Shown: positions 15,968 to 23,639 of the stretch, in pieces
Layout of the letters: each line of letters starts with the position of its first letter
Numbering within the stretch: position 1 is the stretch's first letter
Source of the DNA: SZUA-584 sp041656035
GTDB lineage: Bacteria; Bacillota; Clostridia; Christensenellales; SZUA-584
Direction of reading: 5' to 3'
Assembly (NCBI GenBank): GCA_964586785.1
Contig: CAZPHS010000015.1
Location: 1 to 45,407, forward strand
DNA: 45,407 bases
Translations under genes and position numbers: made by a program
Notes under the pieces: model-generated
What the model saw: only the letters and a program-made list of their open reading frames with translations
Database searches by the model: none
What the model was told of the DNA's origin: nothing

Positions 15968-16914
15968 AACCGCTCTCCTTTTTCGTGCAGCAGCCGCGCC
16001 GCCAAAGCCAAGCCGCAGGCGTTATCGCTGCAGTATTCTTTCTTCGCCGTTATGCAGCTTATGCCGCTTTCCACGCACATTTTTTCCGTATACGCTCTTA
16101 TTGCATCGCCGCGCATAACGCCGCCGGTAAAAATAAACTGCGAAAGCCCGTATGTTTTGGCGGCGTTTTTCGCGAGCAGCGCTATTGTTTGCGCCGCGCA
16201 GTCTATAACGGCGCTGCATACCAACGCCGCATCCTCTCCCTTTTTAAGACGGCGCAAGGCTTGCGCTTCGGCGCCGGAAAGATTAGCGTATAACCCTTCG
16301 ACGTTTACGCAAAGCTTTTGCGCTCCCTCGCGGTAAAGCCTGCCCGCGGCCTCTCCCGACGGAAACGGCAGCCCCGCCTCAACTCCTGTTCTGTCTATCA
16401 GCTGTCCGCATGTTATATCCAGCGTTCCGCCTATTTTATTTATTTCCCGCGCTATGCCGTTTTTAACGCGAACGCTTAAAACATCAAGAGTGCCGCCCGA
16501 TACATGCAACGCCCCGTAGCTCCCGTCCCGAACCGGACTGTCCAAAAAAGCCGAATAAATATGCCCGTGCTGGTGTGTCAGCGGATAAAGCGCCGCGTTA
16601 TCAGAAAACGCAAGAGCCTGCGCGTGCGAAGCGCCGACGCGGAACACCGGCATGTAAGAGCCTTCCCTCGGGCAGGGCTTTTCGCTGTAAGCGACCGCTT
16701 TTAAATTGTATTCGCCGGTTTTGTATTTGCGCAGCAATGAATCAATATTTTTAATATGAGCGAACACGGCGTCCGACTGCCGCAGACCCTTGCCGCCCTT
16801 TTGCACCTCAAGCGTTTTTCTGCCGTCAAACAGCACACGCCCGTCCGCGTATGCCGCGACGGACGTTGTATAAGCGCTTGTGTCCACTCCTATGTATACG
16901 TTAGACCTGCTCAT
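15964..16914 (-). CDS. TsaD/Kae1-like ASKHA-fold protein, paralogue of the tRNA t6A enzyme
   Basis: A 316-residue member of the peptidase-M22/Kae1 fold. YIGVDTSAYTTSVA is the first phosphate loop, HQHGHIYSA supplies the HxxxH-like metal ligands (true TsaD has HxxxH), and VSGGTLDVL and FTGGVMRGD are the later nucleotide loops. It is more divergent than a housekeeping TsaD: the usual GPGL-rich and KxTR segments are different. Similar genes sit between nusB and folD in many clostridia and are often annotated as sialoglycoprotein endopeptidase, an outdated name. It may be a second carbamoyl-transferase or a regulator of the true TsaD. Function unknown. Confidence 0.8.
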   Translation of the reverse strand: MSRSNVYIGVDTSAYTTSVAAYADGRVLFDGRKTLEVQKGGKGLRQSDAVFAHIKNIDSLLRKYKTGEYNLKAVAYSEKPCPREGSYMPVFRVGASHAQALAFSDNAALYPLTHQHGHIYSAFLDSPVRDGSYGALHVSGGTLDVLSVRVKNGIAREINKIGGTLDITCGQLIDRTGVEAGLPFPSGEAAGRLYREGAQKLCVNVEGLYANLSGAEAQALRRLKKGEDAALVCSAVIDCAAQTIALLAKNAAKTYGLSQFIFTGGVMRGDAIRAYTEKMCVESGISCITAKKEYCSDNACGLALAARLLHEKGERF

Positions 16915-17326
16915 GTATCTTATTCTTATTGGAAACGACAGCCGCGAATATTCCGTTTACAAAACCGGCGGATTTATCCGACGCATACTTTTTTGCAAGC
17001 TCTACGCATTCGTTTATAGTGATTGCTTCATGAATGTCATCACAATAGATAATCTCGCATATCCCCAAGCGCAATATTGATAACTCTACCTTAGCGATGT
17101 GGCTTATGTTCCATTTGTTAGAGTGCAATGAAATGGCTTTGTCAATCGTCTCGCCGTGTTTATCATAAATATCTATCACCCTAAGCACATATTCCCATGC
17201 TTTTTCGTTCATACCCTTTTCAAAACAATCACGCATTATTATCATAGTATCGTGATTAAATTCGCCAGTGACGGCATATTCGTAGTATAAACGGAACGCG
17301 GTATCCCGCGCCGATCTCCTGCTCAA
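16901..17326 (-). CDS. nusB: Transcription antitermination protein NusB
   Basis: RNA-binding helical protein that joins NusE (S10) on boxA in rRNA antitermination complexes. The 141 residues open with SRRSARDTAFRLYYEY, typical of NusB, and contain the WNISHIAKVELSILRLGICEI helix and the AITINECVELAKKYA segment that follow in the family. It ends inside the first codons of the TsaD-like gene (14-base overlap). nusB after asp23/amaP is the usual clostridial order. Confidence 0.96.
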   Translation of the reverse strand: MSRRSARDTAFRLYYEYAVTGEFNHDTMIIMRDCFEKGMNEKAWEYVLRVIDIYDKHGETIDKAISLHSNKWNISHIAKVELSILRLGICEIIYCDDIHEAITINECVELAKKYASDKSAGFVNGIFAAVVSNKNKIHEQV

Positions 17327-17341
17327 TGCACCCTCCGCCCG

Positions 17342-17557
17342 TTATTTAAAAATGTCAGGCAATATCTTGTCCAATATTTCGAACAGTTTTTTTCTAAACC
17401 TGTTGCGAGTGCCGAAAAAAGCGCCTATTGCGATGCATATTGCCAAAAACAACGTACTGAAAAAACCTATGGTCAGTATAAGAACGCCCACAATAAAGCC
17501 CGTGCCGGCGCCAATCAAAAGCCCTCTTTTTTGTTTGATAAACTCCAATAAATTCAC
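17342..17557 (-). CDS. DUF2273 small membrane protein
   Basis: A 71-residue protein with two hydrophobic helices (LLIGAGTGFIVGVLILTIG and LFLAICIAIGAFFG) and a basic C-terminal tail. It matches the DUF2273 family, which regularly accompanies Asp23 and AmaP in Gram-positive bacteria and is thought to be part of the same membrane-associated complex. Its ATG overlaps the amaP stop by one base. The molecular function is not established. Confidence 0.85.
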   Translation of the reverse strand: MNLLEFIKQKRGLLIGAGTGFIVGVLILTIGFFSTLFLAICIAIGAFFGTRNRFRKKLFEILDKILPDIFK

Positions 17558-18108
17558 TATTCGACACGCGCCTTTATAACCTGCGCCGTCTTTTCGACGA
17601 GCAGCTTTATTCTGCAGACCTCTATGCCGGCGAGCAATTCGATGTTTGCTTTCAAACCGTCTTGAAGAGCGCCTAACACATCCGGTATATTGGTGCCTTC
17701 GGCAACAGACAACACCGCCTTAATAGTAAGTTTGCCGTCTCTTGACGCCACAAAAGCTTTTACGCTTCTTATCGCCGTATCCGCGGCCAGATAACGCGTG
17801 GCCATCTCTTCAAGCGCCAAAATGCTTATGGATATTGCGCCGCTTTCCGTATTGCGTATTTTGGCGGTCTTTGGCTTGCGCTTTTTAAAGCCCGAAAACA
17901 ATATAGTTACGCTAAGGAGCACAACAGCTATGCCGCCTAACGTAACCGACCAAAACACCGTGTTGCTGCCGTACAGCGTTTCTATCCAGTACTGCGGATG
18001 AATCTTGTCTATAAGCCCCCATACGCACAGCAGAGTGACACCTATTACAAAAAGCACAATCAAGACGTAAATTGTTAATAAAAATCTTATAAAAAGACGC
18101 ATTTTCAT
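17557..18108 (-). CDS. amaP: AmaP, membrane anchor of the Asp23 envelope-stress protein
   Basis: Anchors Asp23 to the membrane in Staphylococcus and relatives. The 183 residues contain two transmembrane helices (about 7-33 and 50-73) followed by a basic stop (FKKRKPK) and a cytoplasmic Asp23-like domain (about 90-180) with AISISILALEEMATRYL and KANIELLAGIEVCRIKLLVE. It is followed immediately by the DUF2273 gene and preceded by asp23, so the three genes form one module under the promoter at 18552-18580. Confidence 0.88.
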   Translation of the reverse strand: MKMRLFIRFLLTIYVLIVLFVIGVTLLCVWGLIDKIHPQYWIETLYGSNTVFWSVTLGGIAVVLLSVTILFSGFKKRKPKTAKIRNTESGAISISILALEEMATRYLAADTAIRSVKAFVASRDGKLTIKAVLSVAEGTNIPDVLGALQDGLKANIELLAGIEVCRIKLLVEKTAQVIKARVE

Positions 18109-18125
18109 TTGTACCCCAATCTTTA

Positions 18126-18521
18126 TTAGTGCACGCGCTTGCTGTCTTCCGTGTTTTCTTTAGCGATTCGCACGCCCTGTATATGCACGTTAGTTTCCAC
18201 TACGCGCAGCCCTGTCATCGTTTCTACAGCTTTTTTAACGCTGGCCTGAATCTTCTCCGACACAGACGGAATTTCCACGCCATAATCAACGACAATAAAA
18301 ACGTCAACGGCGCACTCCTCTTTGCCGACCTCGACCTTTACGCCTTTCGTCAGGTTTTTTCTGCCTAAAAGCTCCGCAAGACCACCCGAGAGCCCCCCGC
18401 TCATGCCCGCGACGCCTTCGATTTCCACCGTCGCTAAACCCGCAATCGTCGCCACCACGTCATTAGCAAAGGAGATGCTGCCGTTTTGCTCCTCTCGTGT
18501 GTTCATTTCATTCGCGCTCAA
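18126..18521 (-). CDS. Asp23/Gls24-family envelope stress protein
   Basis: A 131-residue cytoplasmic protein with the complete Asp23 domain: ISFANDVVATIAGLATVEIEGVAG, a glycine-rich loop (GGLSGGLAEL), the GVKVEVGKEECAVDVFIVVDYGVEIP strands and the VVETNVHIQGVRI terminal strand. Homologues form filaments on the membrane through AmaP. The start is TTG 18521 with GAGGTGAG upstream; an in-frame ATG five codons later has no ribosome site. It is the first gene of the operon leading to nusB and ispA. Confidence 0.92.
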   Translation of the reverse strand: MSANEMNTREEQNGSISFANDVVATIAGLATVEIEGVAGMSGGLSGGLAELLGRKNLTKGVKVEVGKEECAVDVFIVVDYGVEIPSVSEKIQASVKKAVETMTGLRVVETNVHIQGVRIAKENTEDSKRVH

Positions 18522-18551
18522 AACAACTCACCTCAATCAATTAATGCTTAA

Positions 18552-18580
18552 ATTATAACAGACAGGGAAGCTGATTACAA
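18552..18580 (-). promoter_or_regulatory. Sigma-A promoter of the asp23-amaP-nusB-folD-xseAB-ispA operon
   Basis: The -35 is TTGTAA (18575-18580), the spacer is 17 bases, and the -10 is a perfect TATAAT (18552-18557). It lies between spoIIIAH and the TTG of asp23 and gives a short leader of about 25 bases. This separates vegetative expression of this group from the sporulation operon upstream. Confidence 0.75.
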
Positions 18581-18620
18581 TCTGCTAAACAGTAAATATT
18601 CACCTTTTCTTCCGCCGGCC

Positions 18621-19166
18621 TTATCCTTGCAGTATCACCTTTATATTCTGCGCCGGTTCCCCTGTTTCTTTGCGCACAATTTCCAGAACCTGCGCCGCCT
18701 CTTCCTTTGTAATATCGGATTTTTTCAGCACCACGTTTACAGAGCCGGTTTGCACGGTAACTATCGCGTCTTCAAACCCTATGGCCATAAGAAGCCCTTC
18801 AATGGTAAGCTCTGATTCCATGTTCTTAACAATCTGTATTTTCTGGCTCTGCGCGTCTTTTACGGTCTCCGCGTCGCTTAACTCGCTTGTTATTAAGCTG
18901 TCAAGATAAGCGACTTCGGCTTCCCTTACGTTTTCTCTGTTTGTCTTGTAATCGTAGAAATAGTTCTTTGACGACAGCACCGCCAAGTCGTCCATGGAAA
19001 GCGCGCCTTCAATATCACCGGTGTCCGATGTATCGGCGGTAAGATTACCCGCTTCGTTTCCTAAAACATAATTAAGGCAGCCGACGCCGGCCAGCGCGAT
19101 TATAAGGGCGGCAAGCAGCAAATATCTGTTTCTCTTGCTTTTCATTATACCATTAGTTTTATCCAT
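18621..19166 (-). CDS. spoIIIAH: Stage III sporulation protein AH
   Basis: Mother-cell membrane protein whose extracellular domain binds forespore SpoIIQ to form the channel across the two membranes. The 181 residues contain one N-terminal transmembrane helix (about 14-34), a linker with coiled-coil character (NRENVREAEVAYLDSLI...KIQIVKNMESELT) and a YscJ/FliF-like ring-building domain at the C-terminus (EGLLMAIGFEDAIVTVQTG to QNIKVILQG). It is the last gene of the spoIIIA operon. A GGGGAG ribosome site lies upstream. Confidence 0.94.
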   Translation of the reverse strand: MDKTNGIMKSKRNRYLLLAALIIALAGVGCLNYVLGNEAGNLTADTSDTGDIEGALSMDDLAVLSSKNYFYDYKTNRENVREAEVAYLDSLITSELSDAETVKDAQSQKIQIVKNMESELTIEGLLMAIGFEDAIVTVQTGSVNVVLKKSDITKEEAAQVLEIVRKETGEPAQNIKVILQG

Positions 19167-19186
19167 TATACTTTCACTCCCCTTTT

Positions 19187-19771
19187 TTATTTCATTTTAT
19201 ATACGTCGACCTGATGCGGGCCGACGTTTAAAATCGTCTGTACCGCTTTTAGCAAATTAAGCTTAACCGCTATATCGTCGGCGCCCTGCGCCACAACAAT
19301 TACGCCTTTAACTATGGGGCTTTTTTCTTTTATTACCAGCGCGCTGCTGCCGCCGCTGCCGCCTATGGTTACAATCTCGCTCTGTGTGTTTTGCGTATCC
19401 GTGGTGCTGGCGCCGCCATCGCGCGTGTCCGTCTTTGTGGTGGTTTGCGTATCGACGCTTATAGCCGGCACAATCTCCGTTCCCGTTTCATAGGTTATCA
19501 TTACTTCCACTTCTCCCGCGCCTTCTATTCGCGAAAGTATGCATTTGAGCTTATGCTCAACATCATTATCGCCGCTTATAGTCACCGCTTGGGGCTTATC
19601 TAGTGGCTCGGCTTTAGGCTGCGCTTCGCCCGCCGACGCAAAGTAGATAGCGAGTATAACTATTACAATCAAAATTATAATAAGATACTGTATCTTTTTT
19701 TTTACGTCCAACCGCTTAAACCTTGATATTAAATCGACGGCTTTTTTATTCTCCGACCGTGAGTCTGCCAT
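19187..19771 (-). CDS. spoIIIAG: Stage III sporulation protein AG
   Basis: Forms the large ring of the spoIIIA channel in Bacillus. From ATG 19771 (AAAGGA upstream) the protein has 194 residues: a cytoplasmic basic start, one transmembrane helix (about 31-49), then a ring-building motif split by a Thr/Ser/Gly-rich insert (TQTTTKTDTRDGGASTTD...IGGSGGSS) that corresponds to the beta-rich insertion of the Bacillus protein. It ends with VKGVIVVAQGADDIAVKLNLLKAVQTIL, the conserved core. An upstream GTG overlapping the spoIIIAF stop is less likely. Confidence 0.94.
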   Translation of the reverse strand: MADSRSENKKAVDLISRFKRLDVKKKIQYLIIILIVIVILAIYFASAGEAQPKAEPLDKPQAVTISGDNDVEHKLKCILSRIEGAGEVEVMITYETGTEIVPAISVDTQTTTKTDTRDGGASTTDTQNTQSEIVTIGGSGGSSALVIKEKSPIVKGVIVVAQGADDIAVKLNLLKAVQTILNVGPHQVDVYKMK

Positions 19772-19788
19772 TACAGTTGTTCCTTTCA

Positions 19789-20103
19789 CTATTCATTTTT
19801 ATTTTGACCATTCACTATATATACCTCGTATAACCGATAAATATAGTCCTTGTAATGCGCACTGTCATAATCGAACACCTCTCCCTTTTCGATTGTCGAA
19901 AACGCATCGTCAAGCGTTTGCGAAACATCAGTCCCTGAAAGAAGTTTTGCCGCGGGCGCGAGTATTATCATGCTCACAACAATTCCCGTAACGACCGAAA
20001 CGTATTTTTTAATGCCGCTTTCGGGCAGCAGCATACCTATTATTGTTCCTATTAATACTGCGGCCGCGACGGACGCCGCCCATGATAAAATAAACGATTC
20101 CAT
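19789..20103 (-). CDS. spoIIIAF: Stage III sporulation protein AF, short form
   Basis: A 104-residue protein with two transmembrane helices (WAASVAAAVLIGTIIGMLL and VVTGIVVSMIILAPAAKLL) and the conserved PESGIKKYV loop between them, diagnostic of SpoIIIAF. In Bacillus subtilis the protein has about 206 residues and its soluble domain folds like a ring-building motif. Here only about 45 residues follow the second helix. The downstream gene starts at once in another frame and I see no continuation of the domain, so the short form appears native rather than frameshifted. Its role in the mother-cell membrane complex is otherwise inferred from the operon. Confidence 0.9.
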   Translation of the reverse strand: MESFILSWAASVAAAVLIGTIIGMLLPESGIKKYVSVVTGIVVSMIILAPAAKLLSGTDVSQTLDDAFSTIEKGEVFDYDSAHYKDYIYRLYEVYIVNGQNKNE

Positions 20104-20109
20104 ATAGCG

Positions 20110-21312
20110 TCACCTTAACATCACATTTTGGCCGCCCGCTCCTATAATGACGGCCGTTGTTACAAAAAACATAACGGCCGCCGCTGCCAACGCGGCAAAA
20201 AGCAGAAGCAATACTCCGGCCGCGTCCTGCGCGAATTTGCTCATGCTCTGGCCGGATATTGGTTCAAGCACCGCGCCCGCGAGTTTAAAAACAAAATAGT
20301 GCGCGAGAAGAGCAAACAAAGGCGATATTACTATACCTATAATTATTATCACTCCGCATACGCCTACGGCGTTCTTTACCAGTAAAGTACACGAGACAAG
20401 CACGTCCGCGGAATCCGATATCATACCGCCTACTATGGGAACAAATTTATCAACGGTGTATTTTGCCGTCTTTATTGTAAGCCCGTCTATGGTGGAGCCT
20501 AAAAGCCCTTGTATCATAATAATGCCTATAAACACCGTAGAGCTGACGCCTATAGCCCATTTAACGACGCTTTTAAGCAGCGTACAAAAACCCGTTAATT
20601 TAACCGTCGCCGAGAAGTGGCTTATTACGGTTAAAACCGTAAGCACAATTACCACCGGCAACACGAAGCTTTTATAAAATAAAGATATGCCTGTAGTCAG
20701 CAGCACAGTCGCGGGGCTTAGTATAGCGGAAGCGGTTATGCCCCCCAAAGCCGTAAGCAAAGCGATAAGCAGAGGGAAAAAATCGGCGGTGAATTGGGTC
20801 ATTCCGGATATGGCGTCCGTACCTATGGAAAATGCGGACGCGAGCACGCCTATTGTCATTGTGCCCACAATAACATACTGCGCGGTTAACGCCGCTTTAG
20901 ATACGCCAGTGCCGCCGAATGAAGGAGCAAAGTGCGTTATAACCGAGAACATGAGCGCGACGACAATTATCTGTATAATTACGGGAAGGCTTTGCTTTAT
21001 ACCCGCAAATAAAAAGTTTAATAACAGGGAGAATACGCCGGCAATATCAAACCCGCCTCCGCCCGTTGCCAGCATCTGTATAAAGCTTTGGAAATCGTCT
21101 CCGCCCGTTAACGGCTCAAGCTCTTTGGCGTACATTTCAAAATACGATTCTATTTCATTCAAATCGGCCGACGATAACGCGCGGTCTATATTATCCGTTA
21201 TATCGTCTTCTATCTGACGCACCAGCGCTTCCTCAATCAAATCCTGCGCGTATACGGAGCTAGGCGCAAGCATAACAACCGCCGATATTAAAACAATAAG
21301 CGCTTTTCTCAT
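20110..21312 (-). CDS. spoIIIAE: Stage III sporulation protein AE
   Basis: The largest membrane protein of the spoIIIA complex. The 400 residues start with a signal peptide (LIVLISAVVMLAPSSVYAQ), then an acidic soluble stretch (about 25-85), and then about eight transmembrane helices. Family segments include FTADFFPLLIALLTALGGITASAILSPA and VDKFVPIVGGMISDSADVLVSC. It probably forms a channel or transporter part. The gene is four bases after spoIIIAD and seven before spoIIIAF. It is of usual length and shows no breakage. Confidence 0.95.
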   Translation of the reverse strand: MRKALIVLISAVVMLAPSSVYAQDLIEEALVRQIEDDITDNIDRALSSADLNEIESYFEMYAKELEPLTGGDDFQSFIQMLATGGGGFDIAGVFSLLLNFLFAGIKQSLPVIIQIIVVALMFSVITHFAPSFGGTGVSKAALTAQYVIVGTMTIGVLASAFSIGTDAISGMTQFTADFFPLLIALLTALGGITASAILSPATVLLTTGISLFYKSFVLPVVIVLTVLTVISHFSATVKLTGFCTLLKSVVKWAIGVSSTVFIGIIMIQGLLGSTIDGLTIKTAKYTVDKFVPIVGGMISDSADVLVSCTLLVKNAVGVCGVIIIIGIVISPLFALLAHYFVFKLAGAVLEPISGQSMSKFAQDAAGVLLLLFAALAAAAVMFFVTTAVIIGAGGQNVMLR

Positions 21313-21316
21313 CGCG

Positions 21317-21703
21317 TTACCCTATCATTCCCATTATCATGTTCATAAAGGCGCTTAACACGGGCAGCGAAAGCGCCACTATAAAAACCCGCCCCGCGAT
21401 TTCGACTTTTGCGGCGAGCGCGCTCTCGCCCGAATCTTTCAACACATGCACCGCAAATTCGCATATGTACGCTATGCCCACTATCTTTATAACTACTGTT
21501 ATGGCATCCGTAGGTATTGAATAAGCGCTGACTATATCCCGCACATAATCGACGGCCGTTACAATATAATCCAGCACATATATAAATATAATAAGCCCCG
21601 CGACTATGCCGGTCTGCATACCAAGCTCCGGCTGCTTTTGCCGCACCATTGAAACAAGCACGCCCGCTATAACGCCTATAAAAGCAATCTTTATAATTTC
21701 CAT
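21317..21703 (-). CDS. spoIIIAD: Stage III sporulation protein AD
   Basis: A 128-residue membrane protein with about four hydrophobic helices. MEIIKIAFIGVIAGVLVSMVRQKQPELG is the typical start, and KIVGIAYICEFAVHVLKDSGESALAAKVEIAGR a conserved later segment. I chose ATG 21703, one base past the spoIIIAC stop, because the extra 12 residues of the longer open frame lie inside spoIIIAC and do not resemble the family. The length is close to that of the Bacillus protein. Confidence 0.94.
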   Translation of the reverse strand: MEIIKIAFIGVIAGVLVSMVRQKQPELGMQTGIVAGLIIFIYVLDYIVTAVDYVRDIVSAYSIPTDAITVVIKIVGIAYICEFAVHVLKDSGESALAAKVEIAGRVFIVALSLPVLSAFMNMIMGMIG

Positions 21704-21704
21704 C

Positions 21705-21902
21705 TCAATACAGGTTGAATATCCGCTTGACGCTGTCAAACAGATTGCTTACAAGGTCCACCACCATAAGCAGCACTATAATAAGTCCGGCAATAGTGGC
21801 CATAGTCGCTATATCTTCGCGGCCGGCGCGGGTTAAAAGCTGGTTGAGCACCGCAACCAGTATGCCTATCGCCGCAATTCTGAAAATAAGCTCTATATCC
21901 AA
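21705..21902 (-). CDS. spoIIIAC: Stage III sporulation protein AC
   Basis: A 65-residue membrane protein with two helices (IFRIAAIGILVAVLNQLL and IATMATIAGLIIVLLMVVDLV), matching SpoIIIAC almost along its full length. The start is TTG 21902, giving M-D-I-E-L-I-F; GAGGAGG lies about 10 bases upstream. Earlier starts in the open frame reach into spoIIIAB and are unlikely. It is translated just before spoIIIAD with one base between stop and start. Confidence 0.92.
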   Translation of the reverse strand: MDIELIFRIAAIGILVAVLNQLLTRAGREDIATMATIAGLIIVLLMVVDLVSNLFDSVKRIFNLY

Positions 21903-21919
21903 CGCCAATAACCTCCTCT

Positions 21920-22429
21920 TTATATAACGAGCAGCGCAATCATAAGGCCGCCCAGCAGTCCGGCCATGTTGTAAATACGGCATTTTTTATTCTTTTCCGT
22001 TTCCAGAAAATCAAGATGGGCGCCAAGCCTTTTAAGATAAAGCGCCGCCTGCCGCTCACTCGGGTTCGCGCACAAAGCTTCCGCCGCCGCCCCGCCGTCG
22101 TTTAAAAAACGCATGTCCTCTTTTGTCAGAAAGCTTAAACGCGAACGAAAATCGCTTAAACACTCGCGCCATATGCTTTTTAGGCTTAATTGAGGGGTTT
22201 CGCGCAGCGCGGCGGCGCAGGCGTCAAAAAAAGGCTGTACGCAATCGTTATCGCAGGCTTTAAGCGCCTTGCAAAGCTCTATATTCAAGCCCACCACTTT
22301 GTCCGAAAGATACGTAAGCGCCGATTGATATTCCCTGAAAAACAACAGCCTTTGTATCATTCTGGCTGAGAACTGGCGTCCTAACGCGGCGCAGACCGCT
22401 ATAACCGCGGCGCACATTATAAGCTTCAT
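21920..22429 (-). CDS. spoIIIAB: Stage III sporulation protein AB
   Basis: A 169-residue protein with a hydrophobic helix at the N-terminus and another at the very C-terminus (AGLLGGLMIALLVI), and a helical cytoplasmic middle that resembles type II secretion F-domain proteins. MIQRLLFFREYQSALTYLSDKV and the C-terminal RRLGAHLDFLETEKNKK-like segment are typical. Its ATG overlaps the spoIIIAA stop (ATGA), and AAGGAGG lies inside the end of spoIIIAA. Confidence 0.92.
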   Translation of the reverse strand: MKLIMCAAVIAVCAALGRQFSARMIQRLLFFREYQSALTYLSDKVVGLNIELCKALKACDNDCVQPFFDACAAALRETPQLSLKSIWRECLSDFRSRLSFLTKEDMRFLNDGGAAAEALCANPSERQAALYLKRLGAHLDFLETEKNKKCRIYNMAGLLGGLMIALLVI

Positions 22430-23412
22430 ACGGCCTCCTTGGTATTGAGCAGTATAGGCTTTAGCAGCCTGCCTTGCCCTTGCGCGTCATAAATCTGCGC
22501 GACAGTTATGCGCCCTAAGGAAGCCGAGAGCACAACATACGAATCGAAAGGCTTTTCATCGCATAACCTTTTAAAAAAAGTACGGTTCTTGAGGCTGTGA
22601 AAATCCGGCGCGTGAGCCGTGGCTATAATAACCACTCCGCTGTTGGCGACTTCTTTAATCGCCTCGAGATCATCGCTTCTGCCTATCTCGTCCGTCACTA
22701 TAACGTCGGGCGATAAGGAACGCAGCGCCATAAAAACTCCCGCGTGTTTTAATACGTTCGATATAACGTCGGTTTCCCTGCCCACGTCAAAATAAGGACG
22801 GCCGTAAACGCACGCCGCCATCTCCTGCCTTTCGTCAATTAACGATACCCTGCAGGGCGAAAGCCCTATGCCGCTTCCGGCGCATCGCGCGATATCCCGC
22901 GCGAGAGTTGTTTTGCCAAGCCTTGGCGACGATATAATAAGCGTGCTGTACAGCGTTTTGCCGTCCGATATGAAGGGCAAAAGCCGCCGCGCTATGCCCG
23001 CTTTCGCCCGCGGTATCCTAAAGTTAATCCCCCCGACCGTTTTGAACGCTTTTACAACGCCGCCGTAAACAAGCGCGCTTCCCGAAAGCCCCGCGCGTAT
23101 GCCGCTCTCCAGCGTTATATAACCCATGCTTATCTCGTCTTTGTACGCATAGGGCGAGCGCCCCGTTACGGCCTGCAGCGTCTGCTCCGTATCGTCTTCC
23201 GACACCGTTATACCGTCCGTTTCGGTAAGCGCGCCCGATTCTTTTACACAGTAACCTTTATCGCATGTGTATATCATAAGGGGACGGCACGCGCGAAGCC
23301 GTATCTCTTCAACATTTTGGGCGATGTCTTCTTTTACCGCGTTCAGCGCTTCGTATATTTTTGCGGGCAGGTATTTTTGCAGCGCCACTTTCCATTCAAT
23401 CTTTTGTTCCAT
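22426..23412 (-). CDS. spoIIIAA: Stage III sporulation protein AA (AAA+ ATPase)
   Basis: Cytoplasmic ATPase of the mother-cell spoIIIA complex, related to secretion ATPases. The 328 residues contain QNVEEIRLRACRPL, GIRAGLSG, the P-loop SSPRLGKTTLARDIAR, SLIDERQEMAACV (Walker B-like), LSPDVIVTDEIGRSDD and GVVIIATAHAPD. Two points are odd: the P-loop begins with Ser where the consensus has Gly (GPPxxGKTT in Bacillus), and ATG 23412 has no ribosome site before it. A sigma-E-like -10 ends seven bases before the ATG, so the mRNA may be leaderless. Confidence 0.94.
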   Translation of the reverse strand: MEQKIEWKVALQKYLPAKIYEALNAVKEDIAQNVEEIRLRACRPLMIYTCDKGYCVKESGALTETDGITVSEDDTEQTLQAVTGRSPYAYKDEISMGYITLESGIRAGLSGSALVYGGVVKAFKTVGGINFRIPRAKAGIARRLLPFISDGKTLYSTLIISSPRLGKTTLARDIARCAGSGIGLSPCRVSLIDERQEMAACVYGRPYFDVGRETDVISNVLKHAGVFMALRSLSPDVIVTDEIGRSDDLEAIKEVANSGVVIIATAHAPDFHSLKNRTFFKRLCDEKPFDSYVVLSASLGRITVAQIYDAQGQGRLLKPILLNTKEAV

Positions 23413-23418
23413 GGAATA

Positions 23419-23447
23419 TGTGTATGATTAACGGCAAGGTTTTATTA
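23419..23447 (-). promoter_or_regulatory. Candidate sigma-E promoter of the spoIIIA operon
   Basis: TAATAAA (23441-23447) and CATACACA (23419-23426) are spaced by 14 bases, resembling the mother-cell sigma-E consensus (KMATATT / CATAYnnT) at five of seven -35 positions and all but the last -10 position. The predicted start of transcription falls at or next to the spoIIIAA ATG. spoIIIA is sigma-E-controlled in Bacillus. Confidence 0.5.
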
Positions 23448-23499
23448 CTGCGCAAAACGCGGAAAAATTGATAACATGATATTATAATGAATGTAAATA

Positions 23500-23528
23500 T
23501 TGACACTATTTATAGGCTATGTTTTAAT
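23500..23528 (+). promoter_or_regulatory. Candidate promoter of the ABC exporter cassette
   Basis: A perfect -35 TTGACA (23500-23505), a 17-base spacer and a moderate -10 TTTAAT (23523-23528). It diverges from the spoIIIA promoter and precedes the GC-rich hairpin at 23589-23615. Confidence 0.5.
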
Positions 23529-23588
23529 AAGATTAATCATCTTATGTTTTATCTCCTGCAAGCGTTTTTAATTTTAATATTTTAGCCA

Positions 23589-23615
23589 CCGCGGCAATTG
23601 CGCAGATTGCCGCGG
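23589..23615 (+). repeat. Perfect GC-rich inverted repeat in the exporter leader
   Basis: CCGCGGCAAT (23589-23598) and ATTGCCGCGG (23606-23615) form a perfect ten-pair stem with a seven-base loop. No U-run follows on either strand, so it is not a classical terminator. It lies 25 bases before the exporter start codon and could be a leader structure or an operator dyad. Confidence 0.6.
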
Positions 23616-23639
23616 CGGCGTTATTACGGGAGAGCGTAT

